16,247 nt of DNA. It comes from Flavobacterium psychrophilum (GTDB taxonomy: Bacteria; Bacteroidota; Bacteroidia; Flavobacteriales; Flavobacteriaceae). The notes under the pieces are model-generated. The model worked only from the letters and a program-made list of their open reading frames with translations. It had not been told where the DNA came from and did not search any database. Location of the stretch: positions 1-16,247 of the forward strand of contig CAMBOW010000040.1 of NCBI GenBank assembly GCA_945869365.1, written 5' to 3'. Position numbers and translations under genes: made by a program. Below are positions 1 to 7,396 of this stretch, piece after piece (position 1 is the first letter of the stretch; each line of letters begins with the position of its first letter).

Positions 1-1
1 G

Positions 2-184
2 TATTTTGAAACCGCGGTTTGCCAACCTTATATTATTGTAACCGACAACGGGAATCTTTATACTGCCGATACAAACCTTACAGGTTCTATCGTAAAAACT
101 GGCGCCAAGAGTTTCACCTTTAGCACTACGTTTACCGATTTTGATGACATACAGCGTTCGGTAAGCGGGAGCGGATCGTATTAA
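2..184 (+). CDS. C-terminal fragment of an unrecognised protein
   Basis: The window opens inside a reading frame that runs for 60 codons to a TAA at 182-184. The visible tail is rich in Thr, Ser, Asp and Gly and reads around IIVTDNGNLYTAD, then ends in SVSGSGSY. I do not recognise the family. The composition suits a secreted or surface-exposed beta-rich domain, but this is only an impression from 60 residues. The frame ends 63 bases before the stop of the convergent outer-membrane gene, and a terminator hairpin lies between the two, which supports this being a genuine gene end. The start and the rest of the protein lie outside the window. Confidence 0.6.
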   Translation, partial: YFETAVCQPYIIVTDNGNLYTADTNLTGSIVKTGAKSFTFSTTFTDFDDIQRSVSGSGSY

Positions 185-198
185 AGAATACACCTCAT

Positions 199-225
199 AA
201 AAAAAGCCTCCCAATGGGAGGCTTT
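199..225. terminator. Bidirectional intrinsic terminator between convergent genes
   Basis: A perfect 10-bp stem (AAAGCCTCCC at 203-212 and GGGAGGCTTT at 216-225) closes a three-base loop. On the minus strand it is followed by seven T residues (complement of A199-A205), so it is strongest for the outer-membrane gene at 247-846. The plus-strand side has only a short T run, which may be enough for the upstream partial gene. Confidence 0.9.
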
Positions 226-246
226 GATTTGTAACAATGCGTTTGA

Positions 247-846
247 TTAGAATTTGTAGATCAAACCAACTTTAGCAGCAGCAAAAATGTTGTTGTATTT
301 GTTGTTGATATCTAAAGTCATTGAAGTTCCTTTAGCATCTCCTTGTTTTACAGTGTCATAACTAAAAACATCAGTTAAACCAAAATCAACAGCCCATTTT
401 GAAGTAATCCAATAGTTAACTCCAATACCAGCATGCAAACCTAAACCTGTAATTTTTTCAGCACCAGCAACACCACTATCTTCTGAACCAGAATGTAAAC
501 CAAAGTTTGTAAACGTTTTGAAACGCTCACCAACATTCAAAAAGTAGTATCTACCACCTACGTTAATAACTGTAGTTTTAGGTTTTGTGGTACCGTTGTC
601 TTCAGAAGTTAATTCTAGACCAACAGTCAAAGCCAAATTGTCTGATAAAAAGTAACCAAATTCTGGAGCAATTGTACTAGATGTAGTTTTTCCAGTTACA
701 CCTGAAACAGTAGCTTCAGTTGATGAATAAGAAATTGAACCACCTAAATACATGTCTCCTGTAGCAAAACCATAAGACTCTTTGTCTTGCGCGTTAGCAA
801 AACCGAATGCACATACTGCAATTGCAGATAAAATAATTTTTTTCAT
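247..846 (-). CDS. Outer-membrane beta-barrel protein (OmpW/OmpX-like porin family)
   Basis: The 199-residue product starts with a clear Sec signal peptide: MKK, a hydrophobic core, and a cleavage site after ANA before Gln20. The mature part is made of alternating short hydrophobic and polar strands with many Gly and Thr residues, for example LGGSISYSS, LALTVGLELTSE and LHAGIGVNYWI. It ends in KVGLIYKF, whose terminal Phe is the usual BAM recognition signal. The size suggests an eight-stranded barrel of the 'outer membrane protein beta-barrel domain' group. The role (small porin, adhesin or structural) cannot be told. The gene stands alone, with a good promoter at 875-907 and a strong terminator at 199-225. 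Its AT-rich codon choice resembles that of the HU gene and suggests high expression. Confidence 0.88.
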   Translation of the reverse strand: MKKIILSAIAVCAFGFANAQDKESYGFATGDMYLGGSISYSSTEATVSGVTGKTTSSTIAPEFGYFLSDNLALTVGLELTSEDNGTTKPKTTVINVGGRYYFLNVGERFKTFTNFGLHSGSEDSGVAGAEKITGLGLHAGIGVNYWITSKWAVDFGLTDVFSYDTVKQGDAKGTSMTLDINNKYNNIFAAAKVGLIYKF

Positions 847-874
847 AATTAAAGTTTGTTTAAAATTAGTATGT

Positions 875-907
875 CAAAAGTATAGGGAACAATAACGTTT
901 TCGCAAA
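875..907 (-). promoter_or_regulatory. Bacteroidota-type promoter of the outer-membrane gene
   Basis: Read on the minus strand, TACTTTTG (875-882) matches the TAnnTTTG -7 box exactly. TTTG (904-907) lies 21 bases upstream as the -33 element. The predicted start of transcription is near 868-871, giving a leader of about 25 bases that is rich in A and T and contains no Shine-Dalgarno sequence. Confidence 0.7.
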
Positions 908-921
908 AAAGAGATTCGTAC

Positions 922-964
922 TTATTAACAAAGTTATTAACACATAATTAACACATAATTAACG
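922..964. repeat. Phased TTATTAACA-like repeat array
   Basis: Four related words follow each other at 922 (TTATTAACA), 934 (TTATTAACA), 945 (TAATTAACA) and 956 (TAATTAACG), a step of 12, 11 and 11 bases. The last two are part of a perfect 11-bp tandem repeat TAACACATAAT (938-948 and 949-959). A further exact copy lies in inverted orientation at 1020-1028. The step is close to one helical turn, so a protein bound at each word would face the same side of the DNA. The words resemble DnaA boxes (TTATNCACA) with a one-base change, but their function is unknown. Confidence 0.6.
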
Positions 965-1090
965 TTTCGAAAAAAAGCCCCTTTATTAGGGAGAAACTTT
1001 AGAGTGTAGTAAGAAAATTTGTTAATAAACCCAACTGTTTATTAAATTAGATCTTGCGTGAATCTGAATTTAAGCTGCCCATTTATTTGT

Positions 1091-1098
1091 TACTTTTG
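1091..1098 (+). promoter_or_regulatory. Probable -7 box of aroQ
   Basis: TACTTTTG matches TAnnTTTG exactly and would start transcription near 1103-1106, just before the ATG at 1117. No convincing TTG is found 17-23 bases upstream, so the -33 element is weak or absent. The box argues against any start upstream of 1117. Confidence 0.5.
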
Positions 1099-1116
1099 TT
1101 TTCAAATAATCAAACC

Positions 1117-1545
1117 ATGGAAACCAAAAAAATCCTCATCATCAATGGCCCCAACCTCAACCTATTGGGACAACGCGAACCCGAAGTATACGGATCGGGA
1201 ACATTTGACGATTTTTTTACACATTTACAAAAAGATTTTCCTAACGTGGCGCTCTCCTATTATCAGAGCAACATTGAAGGCGAACTGATCAACAAAATTC
1301 AAGAAGCCGGATTTGGCGCAGTAGACGGCATCATACTCAACGCCGCAGCCTACACACACACCTCAGTTGGCCTGGCCGACGCAGTAAAAGCAATCTCCTG
1401 TCCTGTGATAGAAGTACACATCTCCAACACCTATGCCCGCGAGAGCTTTCGTCATCATTCCTATATCGCGCCGCATGCCAAAGGTGTAATCGTGGGTTTC
1501 GGATTACACAGTTATACCTTGGCCTTGCAATCGTTTTTACTTTAA
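1117..1545 (+). CDS. aroQ: 3-dehydroquinate dehydratase, type II
   Basis: AroQ removes water from 3-dehydroquinate to give 3-dehydroshikimate in the cytoplasmic shikimate pathway. The 142-residue protein has the type II signatures in order: NGPNLNLLG (residues 10-18), the mobile catalytic loop with Arg20 and Tyr25, NAAAYTHTS (75-83, with Asn75; the family often has NPGA or NPGG here), and EVHISN (99-104) with catalytic His101, followed by the RESFRHHS substrate-binding segment. The length is normal for the family, which forms dodecamers. The frame is open for another 21 codons upstream, but I chose the ATG at 1117 because homologues start two to five residues before the first strand and because the promoter box lies inside the longer form. 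The next gene follows after 8 bases, so they are probably co-transcribed. Confidence 0.95.
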   Translation: METKKILIINGPNLNLLGQREPEVYGSGTFDDFFTHLQKDFPNVALSYYQSNIEGELINKIQEAGFGAVDGIILNAAAYTHTSVGLADAVKAISCPVIEVHISNTYARESFRHHSYIAPHAKGVIVGFGLHSYTLALQSFLL

Positions 1546-1553
1546 TATAAGAT

Positions 1554-4010
1554 ATGAAAAATAGTCTATTACTTTGGGTTTGCCTGATGGGAATCACTGC
1601 TTTTGCCCAACTCAAAGGAACCGTGCGCGACGAAAAAGGCCTCCCGTTGCCGCAAGTTTCGGTCTACTACGAAAACACCTATGTGGGCACGACTTCCAAC
1701 GACAAAGGCCAATTTGAAATTGGCAAGCAAACCAAAACCTTGGTGTTTCAGTACTTGGGCTACCAAACCAAAAAAATAGTGGTCTCAGCCGAAACCAATT
1801 CGCCACTAGAAGTTATTCTGGATGAAGCCAACATCACGCTCAACGAAGTAGTAATCAACAAAAAAGCAAATCCGGCCAATGCCATTATCAAAGCGGCCAT
1901 TGCGGCGCGCAAAGACAATGCCATCAAAAATGAAAATTACACCTCCGATTTTTATTCCCGCGGTTTGTTTAAAATACACAAGGCGCCCAAGAAAATATTG
2001 GGTCAAAAATTTGATGCCTTTGACGAAATTCTCGACTCCACGCGCAGCGGTATTTTGTATTTATCCGAAACGGTTTCTAAACTCAGCTACAGCAAGCCCA
2101 ACCGCCTTGACGAAGTAATTGTAGCCTCGAAAGTGAGCGGAAAAGACAACGGCTTTAGCTTTAATAATGCCGCCTCGGCCGAGTTTGATTTTTATGCCAA
2201 CACACTGCCGTTTGAAGTGCCTGTGATTTCGCCCATCGCGCAAAATGCTTTTAACTACTACAAATATCAATTGGAGGGCACTTTTTTTGACGACCAATCG
2301 CAACAAATCAACAAAATAAAGGTAACGCCCAAACGAGAGACCGAACCCGCTTTTTCTGGATACATATATATTGTAGACGACAGCTGGGCGATTTATGCGG
2401 TTGACGTGCACATTGCCGGCAAATTAATCCAGATTCCAGCTTTGAATAGCTTGCAGCTGAGCCAAAGTTTTAGTTACAACCGCAGCGATCGGCGATGGAC
2501 CAAGAACACCCAAAAACTAAGCTTTGAAGCGGGAATGATGCAAATCAATTTTTCGGGCGGATTTACCTATGTGTATTCCAATTATAACTTTGAACCCACA
2601 AACACCAACAAAGCAAACAAACGCGAAGTCTTGCGGTTTGAACTCAACGCCAACAAAAAAGACGTCACGTTTTGGAATGCGGAGCGTCCGGTGCCACTCA
2701 CCGAAGAGGAAAGTGCTGACTACTTGAAAAAAGAGGCCTTGCAAACCAAGAAAAAATCAAAAACCTATCTAGATTCAATGGATAGAAAAAGCAACAAATT
2801 TGAATTGCTTGATCTCATCACAGGCTACACCTACAAAAACTCTTTTTTAAGAAAGGAAGTAAACTACGCAGGATTTTTGAAAGGTGTTGAATACAATACC
2901 GTGCAGGGCTGGAACCTCAGCACCGAATTGAGTTACCGCCAACGCAGCGCCGAAGACCGCACCTTTTACAGTTTTGGAACCAAGCTCAATTATGGCATAG
3001 CCGATGCAAAATTTCGAGGCCGCGTGTTTTATACCCATAAATTGAGTAACCAAACCCAAGCAAGAGTAAATGTGGCGGGCGGAAGTGAACTGACCCAATT
3101 TAATGCCGAAAACCCAATCTCTGGTTTGGTCAATTCGGTGAGCACTTTGTTATTTAAAGATAATTACGCCAAGTACTACGCCCGAAATTTTGCACAACTG
3201 CAATATGGCCAAGAAGTGATAAACGGCATTTCCTTGACTGCTAAAGTTGATTTTTCCGAACGAAAACCCGAGTTTAATCACGCTGATTACGTGGTGTTTA
3301 ACAAATCGATTTCCTACACCTCCAACAATCCCTTAGACCCCACCAATTATACCACAGCCGCCATTGAGCACCACCAATTGGGCAAGTTTATGCTGCAGGC
3401 CAAGTTTCGATTCAAGCAAGAATACTGGTCTCGTCCCGACGGAAAATTTAATTTACCCAACGACAAATTTCCCGAACTGGGACTACAATGGGAACAAGGC
3501 GTTTTGGGTTCTGATCCCAAATACAAGTATACCGTATTGAGTTGCAGTGTAGATTATACGCTATATCTTCGAAACAAGGGCGTGAGCAGTTTTCATGCAG
3601 AAGCGGGAAAATTTGCAAATGCCAAGCAAATTTCCTTTGTGGATTATAAACATTTTAATGGCAATCAAACGCATTTTGGCAACGAAGAACAATACCTAAA
3701 TCGATTTAATTTACTGCCCTATTACAGCAGTAGTACCAACGATGCTTTTATGCAGGCACATGCCGAACACGATGATAAAGGCTATCTCATGAATAAAATT
3801 CCGTTGCTCAATAAACTGCAATCTACCTTAATTTTAGGCTACCACAATTTGTGCCTTCCCCACCGATTGCCCTACCACGAATTTAGCGTAGGCTTGAATA
3901 ATTTGGGATTTGGAAAAGTAAAATTCTTCCGAATTGACTATGTGCGCAGTTACCAAAACGGCTACTTGGGTGACGGGGTAATTTTTGGAGTGAAAATCTT
4001 GAATTTATAA
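1554..4010 (+). CDS. DUF5686 outer-membrane protein with N-terminal carboxypeptidase-regulatory-like domain
   Basis: The 818-residue product begins with a signal peptide (cleavage after AFA, before Gln19). Residues about 20-95 form a CarboxypepD_reg-like beta-sandwich, with LKGTVRDEKGLPLPQVSVYY, GTTSNDKGQFEI and the LVFQYLGYQTK strand seen in SusC-type and related proteins. The rest fits the DUF5686 family: a periplasmic region to about residue 400 and then long amphipathic strands that look like an outer-membrane barrel. It is not a SusC protein, because no TonB plug follows the N-terminal domain. The molecular role of the family is not known to me. The gene follows aroQ after 8 bases. Its stop interlocks with that of the convergent transporter gene and there is no terminator hairpin between them. 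Confidence 0.85.
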   Translation: MKNSLLLWVCLMGITAFAQLKGTVRDEKGLPLPQVSVYYENTYVGTTSNDKGQFEIGKQTKTLVFQYLGYQTKKIVVSAETNSPLEVILDEANITLNEVVINKKANPANAIIKAAIAARKDNAIKNENYTSDFYSRGLFKIHKAPKKILGQKFDAFDEILDSTRSGILYLSETVSKLSYSKPNRLDEVIVASKVSGKDNGFSFNNAASAEFDFYANTLPFEVPVISPIAQNAFNYYKYQLEGTFFDDQSQQINKIKVTPKRETEPAFSGYIYIVDDSWAIYAVDVHIAGKLIQIPALNSLQLSQSFSYNRSDRRWTKNTQKLSFEAGMMQINFSGGFTYVYSNYNFEPTNTNKANKREVLRFELNANKKDVTFWNAERPVPLTEEESADYLKKEALQTKKKSKTYLDSMDRKSNKFELLDLITGYTYKNSFLRKEVNYAGFLKGVEYNTVQGWNLSTELSYRQRSAEDRTFYSFGTKLNYGIADAKFRGRVFYTHKLSNQTQARVNVAGGSELTQFNAENPISGLVNSVSTLLFKDNYAKYYARNFAQLQYGQEVINGISLTAKVDFSERKPEFNHADYVVFNKSISYTSNNPLDPTNYTTAAIEHHQLGKFMLQAKFRFKQEYWSRPDGKFNLPNDKFPELGLQWEQGVLGSDPKYKYTVLSCSVDYTLYLRNKGVSSFHAEAGKFANAKQISFVDYKHFNGNQTHFGNEEQYLNRFNLLPYYSSSTNDAFMQAHAEHDDKGYLMNKIPLLNKLQSTLILGYHNLCLPHRLPYHEFSVGLNNLGFGKVKFFRIDYVRSYQNGYLGDGVIFGVKILNL

Positions 4011-4883
4011 CCCGGCATAATGCGGTTCGATGTGAATGAGCACATGACCCAATGCCGGAAGTTCGGTGCGCAAGGTATCTTTGAGTTGGTGCGCAATATC
4101 GTGGCCATCCTTTACCGAAATTTGTCCGTTTACCACCGCATGTAAATCAACGTGGTACTTCATGCCCGATTTTCGGATAAAACATTTTTCGGTATCGATA
4201 ACTCCCGGTACGCGCTGCGCCACTTCGCGAATTTGTACAATCAGGTCGTCGTAGACATGCTCGTCCATGATTTCGCCCAAGGCCGGACGAAAAATTAGGT
4301 AACTGTTGTAAAAGATAAATCCGGCAGCAAACAAGGCGGCCCAATCATCGGCTGATTCAAAGCCTTTTCCCATTAGTAAAGCCACTGAAATACCTATAAA
4401 AGCGGCTACCGAAGTAATCGCATCGCTGCGGTGGTGCCAGGCATCGGCTTCTAAGGCCGAACTATTGGTTTGCTTGGCGCGACGCATTACTTTGCGAAAC
4501 GAAAATTCTTTCCACAAAATTATTACACCCAAAAAAAGCAAGGTCCACGATTTGGGTAAGGCATGCGGTGTGCCAATATTCAAGATGCTTTCGTAGGCAA
4601 TTATTGTTGCAGAAGTTATTAAAAAACCAACCACCAAAAAGGTGATGAGTGGTTCGGCACGCCCGTGTCCGTAGGGGTGATTCTCGTCGGCGGGTTTGTT
4701 GGAATATTTGATGCCAAACAATACCAAAAAGGACGAAAATATATCGGTAGTCGACTCAATTGCATCGGCAATCAGGGCATACGAATTTCCAAAATAACCG
4801 GCTACTCCTTTTACCAAAGCCAAGCATGCATTACTGATGATGCTAAAATAGGTAGATCGTATAGCGGTTTGCTCGTTGGTCAT
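4005..4883 (-). CDS. Cation diffusion facilitator (CDF) family metal transporter
   Basis: CDF proteins export divalent metals such as Zn, Fe, Mn or Cd across the inner membrane in exchange for protons. This 292-residue protein has the usual six-helix membrane part and a cytoplasmic tail. Helix 2 carries ADAIESTTD (Asp40, Glu43, Asp47), helix 5 carries HHRSD (His150, Asp154), and the helix 2-3 loop has the family motif ENHPYGHGRAE (67-77). The tail from about residue 205 has the alpha-beta fold with several His residues (for example YHVDLH at 243-248 and HIEPH at 284-288) that may bind metal. The intramembrane site would be Glu43/Asp47/His150/Asp154, with Glu where YiiP has Asp and ZitB has His. 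It is the last gene of the murA operon, 2 bases after murA. The substrate metal cannot be read from the sequence. Confidence 0.92.
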   Translation of the reverse strand: MTNEQTAIRSTYFSIISNACLALVKGVAGYFGNSYALIADAIESTTDIFSSFLVLFGIKYSNKPADENHPYGHGRAEPLITFLVVGFLITSATIIAYESILNIGTPHALPKSWTLLFLGVIILWKEFSFRKVMRRAKQTNSSALEADAWHHRSDAITSVAAFIGISVALLMGKGFESADDWAALFAAGFIFYNSYLIFRPALGEIMDEHVYDDLIVQIREVAQRVPGVIDTEKCFIRKSGMKYHVDLHAVVNGQISVKDGHDIAHQLKDTLRTELPALGHVLIHIEPHYAGL

Positions 4884-4885
4884 TA

Positions 4886-6196
4886 TTATACGCGAACAAT
4901 ATTAGCGCCTAAGGCACGCAAACGTTCGTCGATGCGCTCGTAACCTCGATCAATTTGTTCGATATTTTGTATGGTACTGGTTCCCTTGGCGGATAAGGCC
5001 GCAATGAGTAACGAAATTCCGGCACGAATATCGGGCGAAGACATAGTGGTCGCTTTAAGTTGGGATTTGAAATTGTGTCCCATCACCACCGCACGGTGCG
5101 GATCACACAACATAATTTTGGCGCCCATATCGATTAGTTTATCCACAAAGAACAAACGGCTTTCAAACATTTTTTGGTGAATCAACACATCGCCATTGGC
5201 TTGGGTAGCCACCACCAAAACGATGCTCAATAAATCGGGGGTAAATCCGGGCCAAGGCGCATCGGCAATGGTTAGGATCGATCCGTCTATGTCGGTTTTA
5301 ATTTCGTAGCCGTCTTTGTGTTCAGGAATGTAAATATCGTCACCACGTCGTTCTAGCGTTATTCCTAATTTACGGAAGGTATTGGGAATCACACCCAAGT
5401 TGTCCCAACTCACATTTTTGATGGTGATCTCGCTTCGGGTCATCGCGGCCAATCCAATCCAACTGCCAATTTCAATCATATCGGGCAAGATGCGGTGATC
5501 GCAGCCACCCAATTGGGCAACGCCTTCAATGGTTAACATGTTTGATCCTACTCCACTGATGTTGGCTCCCATGCTGTTGAGCATTTTACTCAATTGTTGC
5601 AAATAGGGTTCGCAAGCGGCGTTATAAATAGTAGTTGTGCCTTTGGCCAAAACTGCTGCCATTACAATGTTGGCGGTTCCGGTTACCGAAGCTTCGTCGA
5701 GTAACATATAGGTTCCGGTGAGGCCATTGGGGGCTTCAACCCCATAAAAATGGTCTTCGCGGTTGTAACGAAAGGCAGCGCCCAAATTGATAAATCCTTC
5801 AAAATGCGTATCCAAACGGCGGCGACCAATTTTGTCACCCCCTGGTTTGGGAATATACCCTTTGCCAAAACGGGCCAATAAAGGCCCAACGATCATGATT
5901 GATCCGCGCAGGGATCCGCCTTCTTTTTTAAAGGCTTCTGTTTCCAAGTAGCCCACATGTACTTCGTCGGCTTGAAACGTGATGGAACCGGGTCCATTTT
6001 TTTGAATTTTAACGCCCAAATTACCCAATAAAGTAATGAGTTTATTGACGTCAATGATATCGGGAATGTTGTTGATTGTTACTTTTTCGGGGGTGAGCAA
6101 CACCGCGCACAAAATTTGTAATGCTTCGTTTTTGGCTCCTTGCGGACTGATTTCTCCTTTGAGTTTGATGCCTCCTTCTATTTTAAATGTTCCCAT
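4886..6196 (-). CDS. murA: UDP-N-acetylglucosamine 1-carboxyvinyltransferase
   Basis: MurA transfers enolpyruvate from PEP to UDP-GlcNAc, the first committed step of peptidoglycan synthesis, in the cytoplasm. The 436-residue protein aligns well with the family: Lys22-Asn23 (GAKNEA), Arg98 (LRGSI), the loop PGGDKIGRRRLDTH (118-131) with Arg126 and Asp129, Asp321 in the PWPGFTPD motif (general base position), and Arg391 near the C-terminus. The catalytic-loop Cys115 of E. coli MurA is Asp121 here, a change known from naturally fosfomycin-resistant enzymes. It lies third in a minus-strand operon, 28 bases after the DUF4290 gene and 2 bases before the transporter gene. I use the start at 6196, because MGTFKIEGG is the normal beginning of the family. 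Confidence 0.96.
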   Translation of the reverse strand: MGTFKIEGGIKLKGEISPQGAKNEALQILCAVLLTPEKVTINNIPDIIDVNKLITLLGNLGVKIQKNGPGSITFQADEVHVGYLETEAFKKEGGSLRGSIMIVGPLLARFGKGYIPKPGGDKIGRRRLDTHFEGFINLGAAFRYNREDHFYGVEAPNGLTGTYMLLDEASVTGTANIVMAAVLAKGTTTIYNAACEPYLQQLSKMLNSMGANISGVGSNMLTIEGVAQLGGCDHRILPDMIEIGSWIGLAAMTRSEITIKNVSWDNLGVIPNTFRKLGITLERRGDDIYIPEHKDGYEIKTDIDGSILTIADAPWPGFTPDLLSIVLVVATQANGDVLIHQKMFESRLFFVDKLIDMGAKIMLCDPHRAVVMGHNFKSQLKATTMSSPDIRAGISLLIAALSAKGTSTIQNIEQIDRGYERIDERLRALGANIVRV

Positions 6197-6224
6197 ATGC
6201 TTTGGTATTTTGCCTGCTTAGTTG

Positions 6225-6950
6225 CTATTGGTTTTGTTTAAAATTATTGTTTTTCAGAAACGGCTTGGGTTTCTTTTTGTTCTGGTTTTGGTTTTGGTTT
6301 TTTGGTGGAGCAACCGACATAATTTTGTTGGACATGCGCTTGTTGGTGCGCATCAAATCGGTGGTGTTGACCAACTCTTCTTCGCTGTGCAATAAATTTA
6401 ATTTGCCGTCTGATAATTCATAAAGGTGTTCAAAAATCACTTCGTCTTTTACGGTGTCTTTGTTCCAACTTAAATAAGATTTTTTCATGTGGTTGGCAAT
6501 CACTTTCACCAAGGCACTTTTCATTTCGCCTTCTTCCCACTTGTTGGCTACATCAATCATGTACTTGATGTTGTTGCCATAAAAACGGTATTTGGGAAAA
6601 TTTTGCGGGTAGTTAATCGGATCGGGTTTGAGTTGCAAGACCTCGCGCGAAGGAATCGGATAGGGCGAATCGACCTCCAATTTAAAATCAGACATGATAA
6701 ACAACTGATCCCATAATTTGTGCTGAAAATCGGGCACATCGCGCAAATGCGGATTCAAACTGCCCATCACTTGAATAATGTGCTTGGCCACTTTGTTGCG
6801 TTCGTCGCGATCGGCAATTTCGGTTACTTGATCGATGAGTTTTTGCAAATGACGTCCGTATTCGGGAATAATGAGGTGCTTGCGCTCCGAATTGTATTCT
6901 AAATTGCCCACTACGTCGTTGGCATTTTCTTTGATGTATTTTGAAACCAT
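6225..6950 (-). CDS. DUF4290 family protein
   Basis: The 241-residue protein matches what I know of the DUF4290 family, found in Bacteroidota and commonly located just upstream of murA. Segments such as YNSERKHLIIPEYGRHLQKL and NPHLRDVPDFQHKLWDQL are typical. It has no signal peptide or membrane helix and looks mainly alpha-helical. The last 30 residues form a low-complexity basic tail of Gln, Asn and Lys (QNQNQNKKKPKPF) encoded by a short CCAAAA repeat, which might bind nucleic acid. Function is unknown. The gene begins 3 bases after the stop of the DUF493 gene, so the two are clearly co-transcribed with murA. Confidence 0.82.
   Translation of the reverse strand: MVSKYIKENANDVVGNLEYNSERKHLIIPEYGRHLQKLIDQVTEIADRDERNKVAKHIIQVMGSLNPHLRDVPDFQHKLWDQLFIMSDFKLEVDSPYPIPSREVLQLKPDPINYPQNFPKYRFYGNNIKYMIDVANKWEEGEMKSALVKVIANHMKKSYLSWNKDTVKDEVIFEHLYELSDGKLNLLHSEEELVNTTDLMRTNKRMSNKIMSVAPPKNQNQNQNKKKPKPFLKNNNFKQNQ
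6284..6305. repeat. Short GGTTTT hexanucleotide repeat inside a gene
   Basis: GGTTTT occurs twice in tandem, followed by GG and six T residues and a final GG. On the coding strand it encodes the Gln-Asn alternation in the tail of the DUF4290 protein. The units are six bases, so gain or loss of a unit keeps the reading frame. Confidence 0.6.
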
Positions 6951-6953
6951 AGT

Positions 6954-7250
6954 TTAGAGTGAGATAATGCCTTCTACAGTAGACACTTCTATGTATTTAT
7001 CGATTATTTCTTGGGAATTTTTCATGAGCACATCTACCGACAAACTCGTGAATTTTCCCGTTTTGGATTGGGTAGTTTTAATGACTGCACCCATGCAATC
7101 AAAGGCGTTGGCCACCGTTGCAATTTTTTCGGGATCAGTAGGAACAATAAATTTAAATAAGTATTCAGAAGGAAAAGCTGTATTCATGTCTAATTCGACT
7201 TTGAGTCGTTCGAAAAATTCGGCTGTTTTTTGGGCTTTTTCGCTGTCCAT
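6954..7250 (-). CDS. DUF493 family protein (YbeD-like)
   Basis: The 98-residue product is a small alpha-beta protein of the DUF493/YbeD type, a ferredoxin-like (ACT-like) fold. The pattern FPSEYLFKFIVP near the start, then GAVIKTTQSKTGKFTSLSVD and the final VEGIISL are typical of the Flavobacteriaceae form. The function is unknown. Ligand binding or a regulatory role is suggested only by the fold. The frame extends 7 codons further upstream, but I start at the ATG at 7248-7250 because the -7 promoter box (7269-7276) predicts transcription beginning near 7263, inside the longer version. It is the first gene of the operon with the DUF4290 gene, murA and the transporter gene. Confidence 0.83.
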   Translation of the reverse strand: MDSEKAQKTAEFFERLKVELDMNTAFPSEYLFKFIVPTDPEKIATVANAFDCMGAVIKTTQSKTGKFTSLSVDVLMKNSQEIIDKYIEVSTVEGIISL

Positions 7251-7268
7251 TTGTCTACAAAATAAAGG

Positions 7269-7276
7269 CAAATATA
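7269..7276 (-). promoter_or_regulatory. -7 box of the DUF493-DUF4290-murA-CDF operon
   Basis: The minus strand reads TATATTTG, an exact TAnnTTTG match. A TTG (complement of 7300-7302) lies 23 bases upstream, at the edge of the accepted spacing. The predicted leader is about 13 bases. Confidence 0.6.
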
Positions 7277-7371
7277 GGGTTTCAAATGGGATTAATAAAC
7301 AAGCCCATTGAATTTTTCACAAAGCCGTCTTTTAATTGCGATGCATTTTTTTAATTCCAAAATAGTTTGCC

Positions 7372-7379
7372 TAAGTTTG
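7372..7379 (+). promoter_or_regulatory. Probable -7 box of the ATPase gene
   Basis: TAAGTTTG matches TAnnTTTG exactly, 17 bases before the ATG at 7397. No good -33 element is visible. With the box at 7269-7276 on the other strand, it makes 7251-7396 a divergent promoter region. Confidence 0.45.
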
Positions 7380-7396
7380 CCGCTCATTGCAGCCAA

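Noticed and set aside
970..991. Small hairpin CCCT-TTATT-AGGG next to seven A residues, readable as a minus-strand terminator
   Set aside because: The stem is only 4 bp and there is no minus-strand gene upstream of it, so it would have nothing to terminate.
1054..1116. Longer start for aroQ adding 21 residues
   Set aside because: The added part contains the exact -7 promoter box and does not resemble any AroQ N-terminus.
1337..1615. Minus-strand open frame of 92 codons opposite aroQ
   Set aside because: It lies antisense to a clear aroQ, is Arg-rich as expected for the reverse complement of coding DNA, and has no family features.
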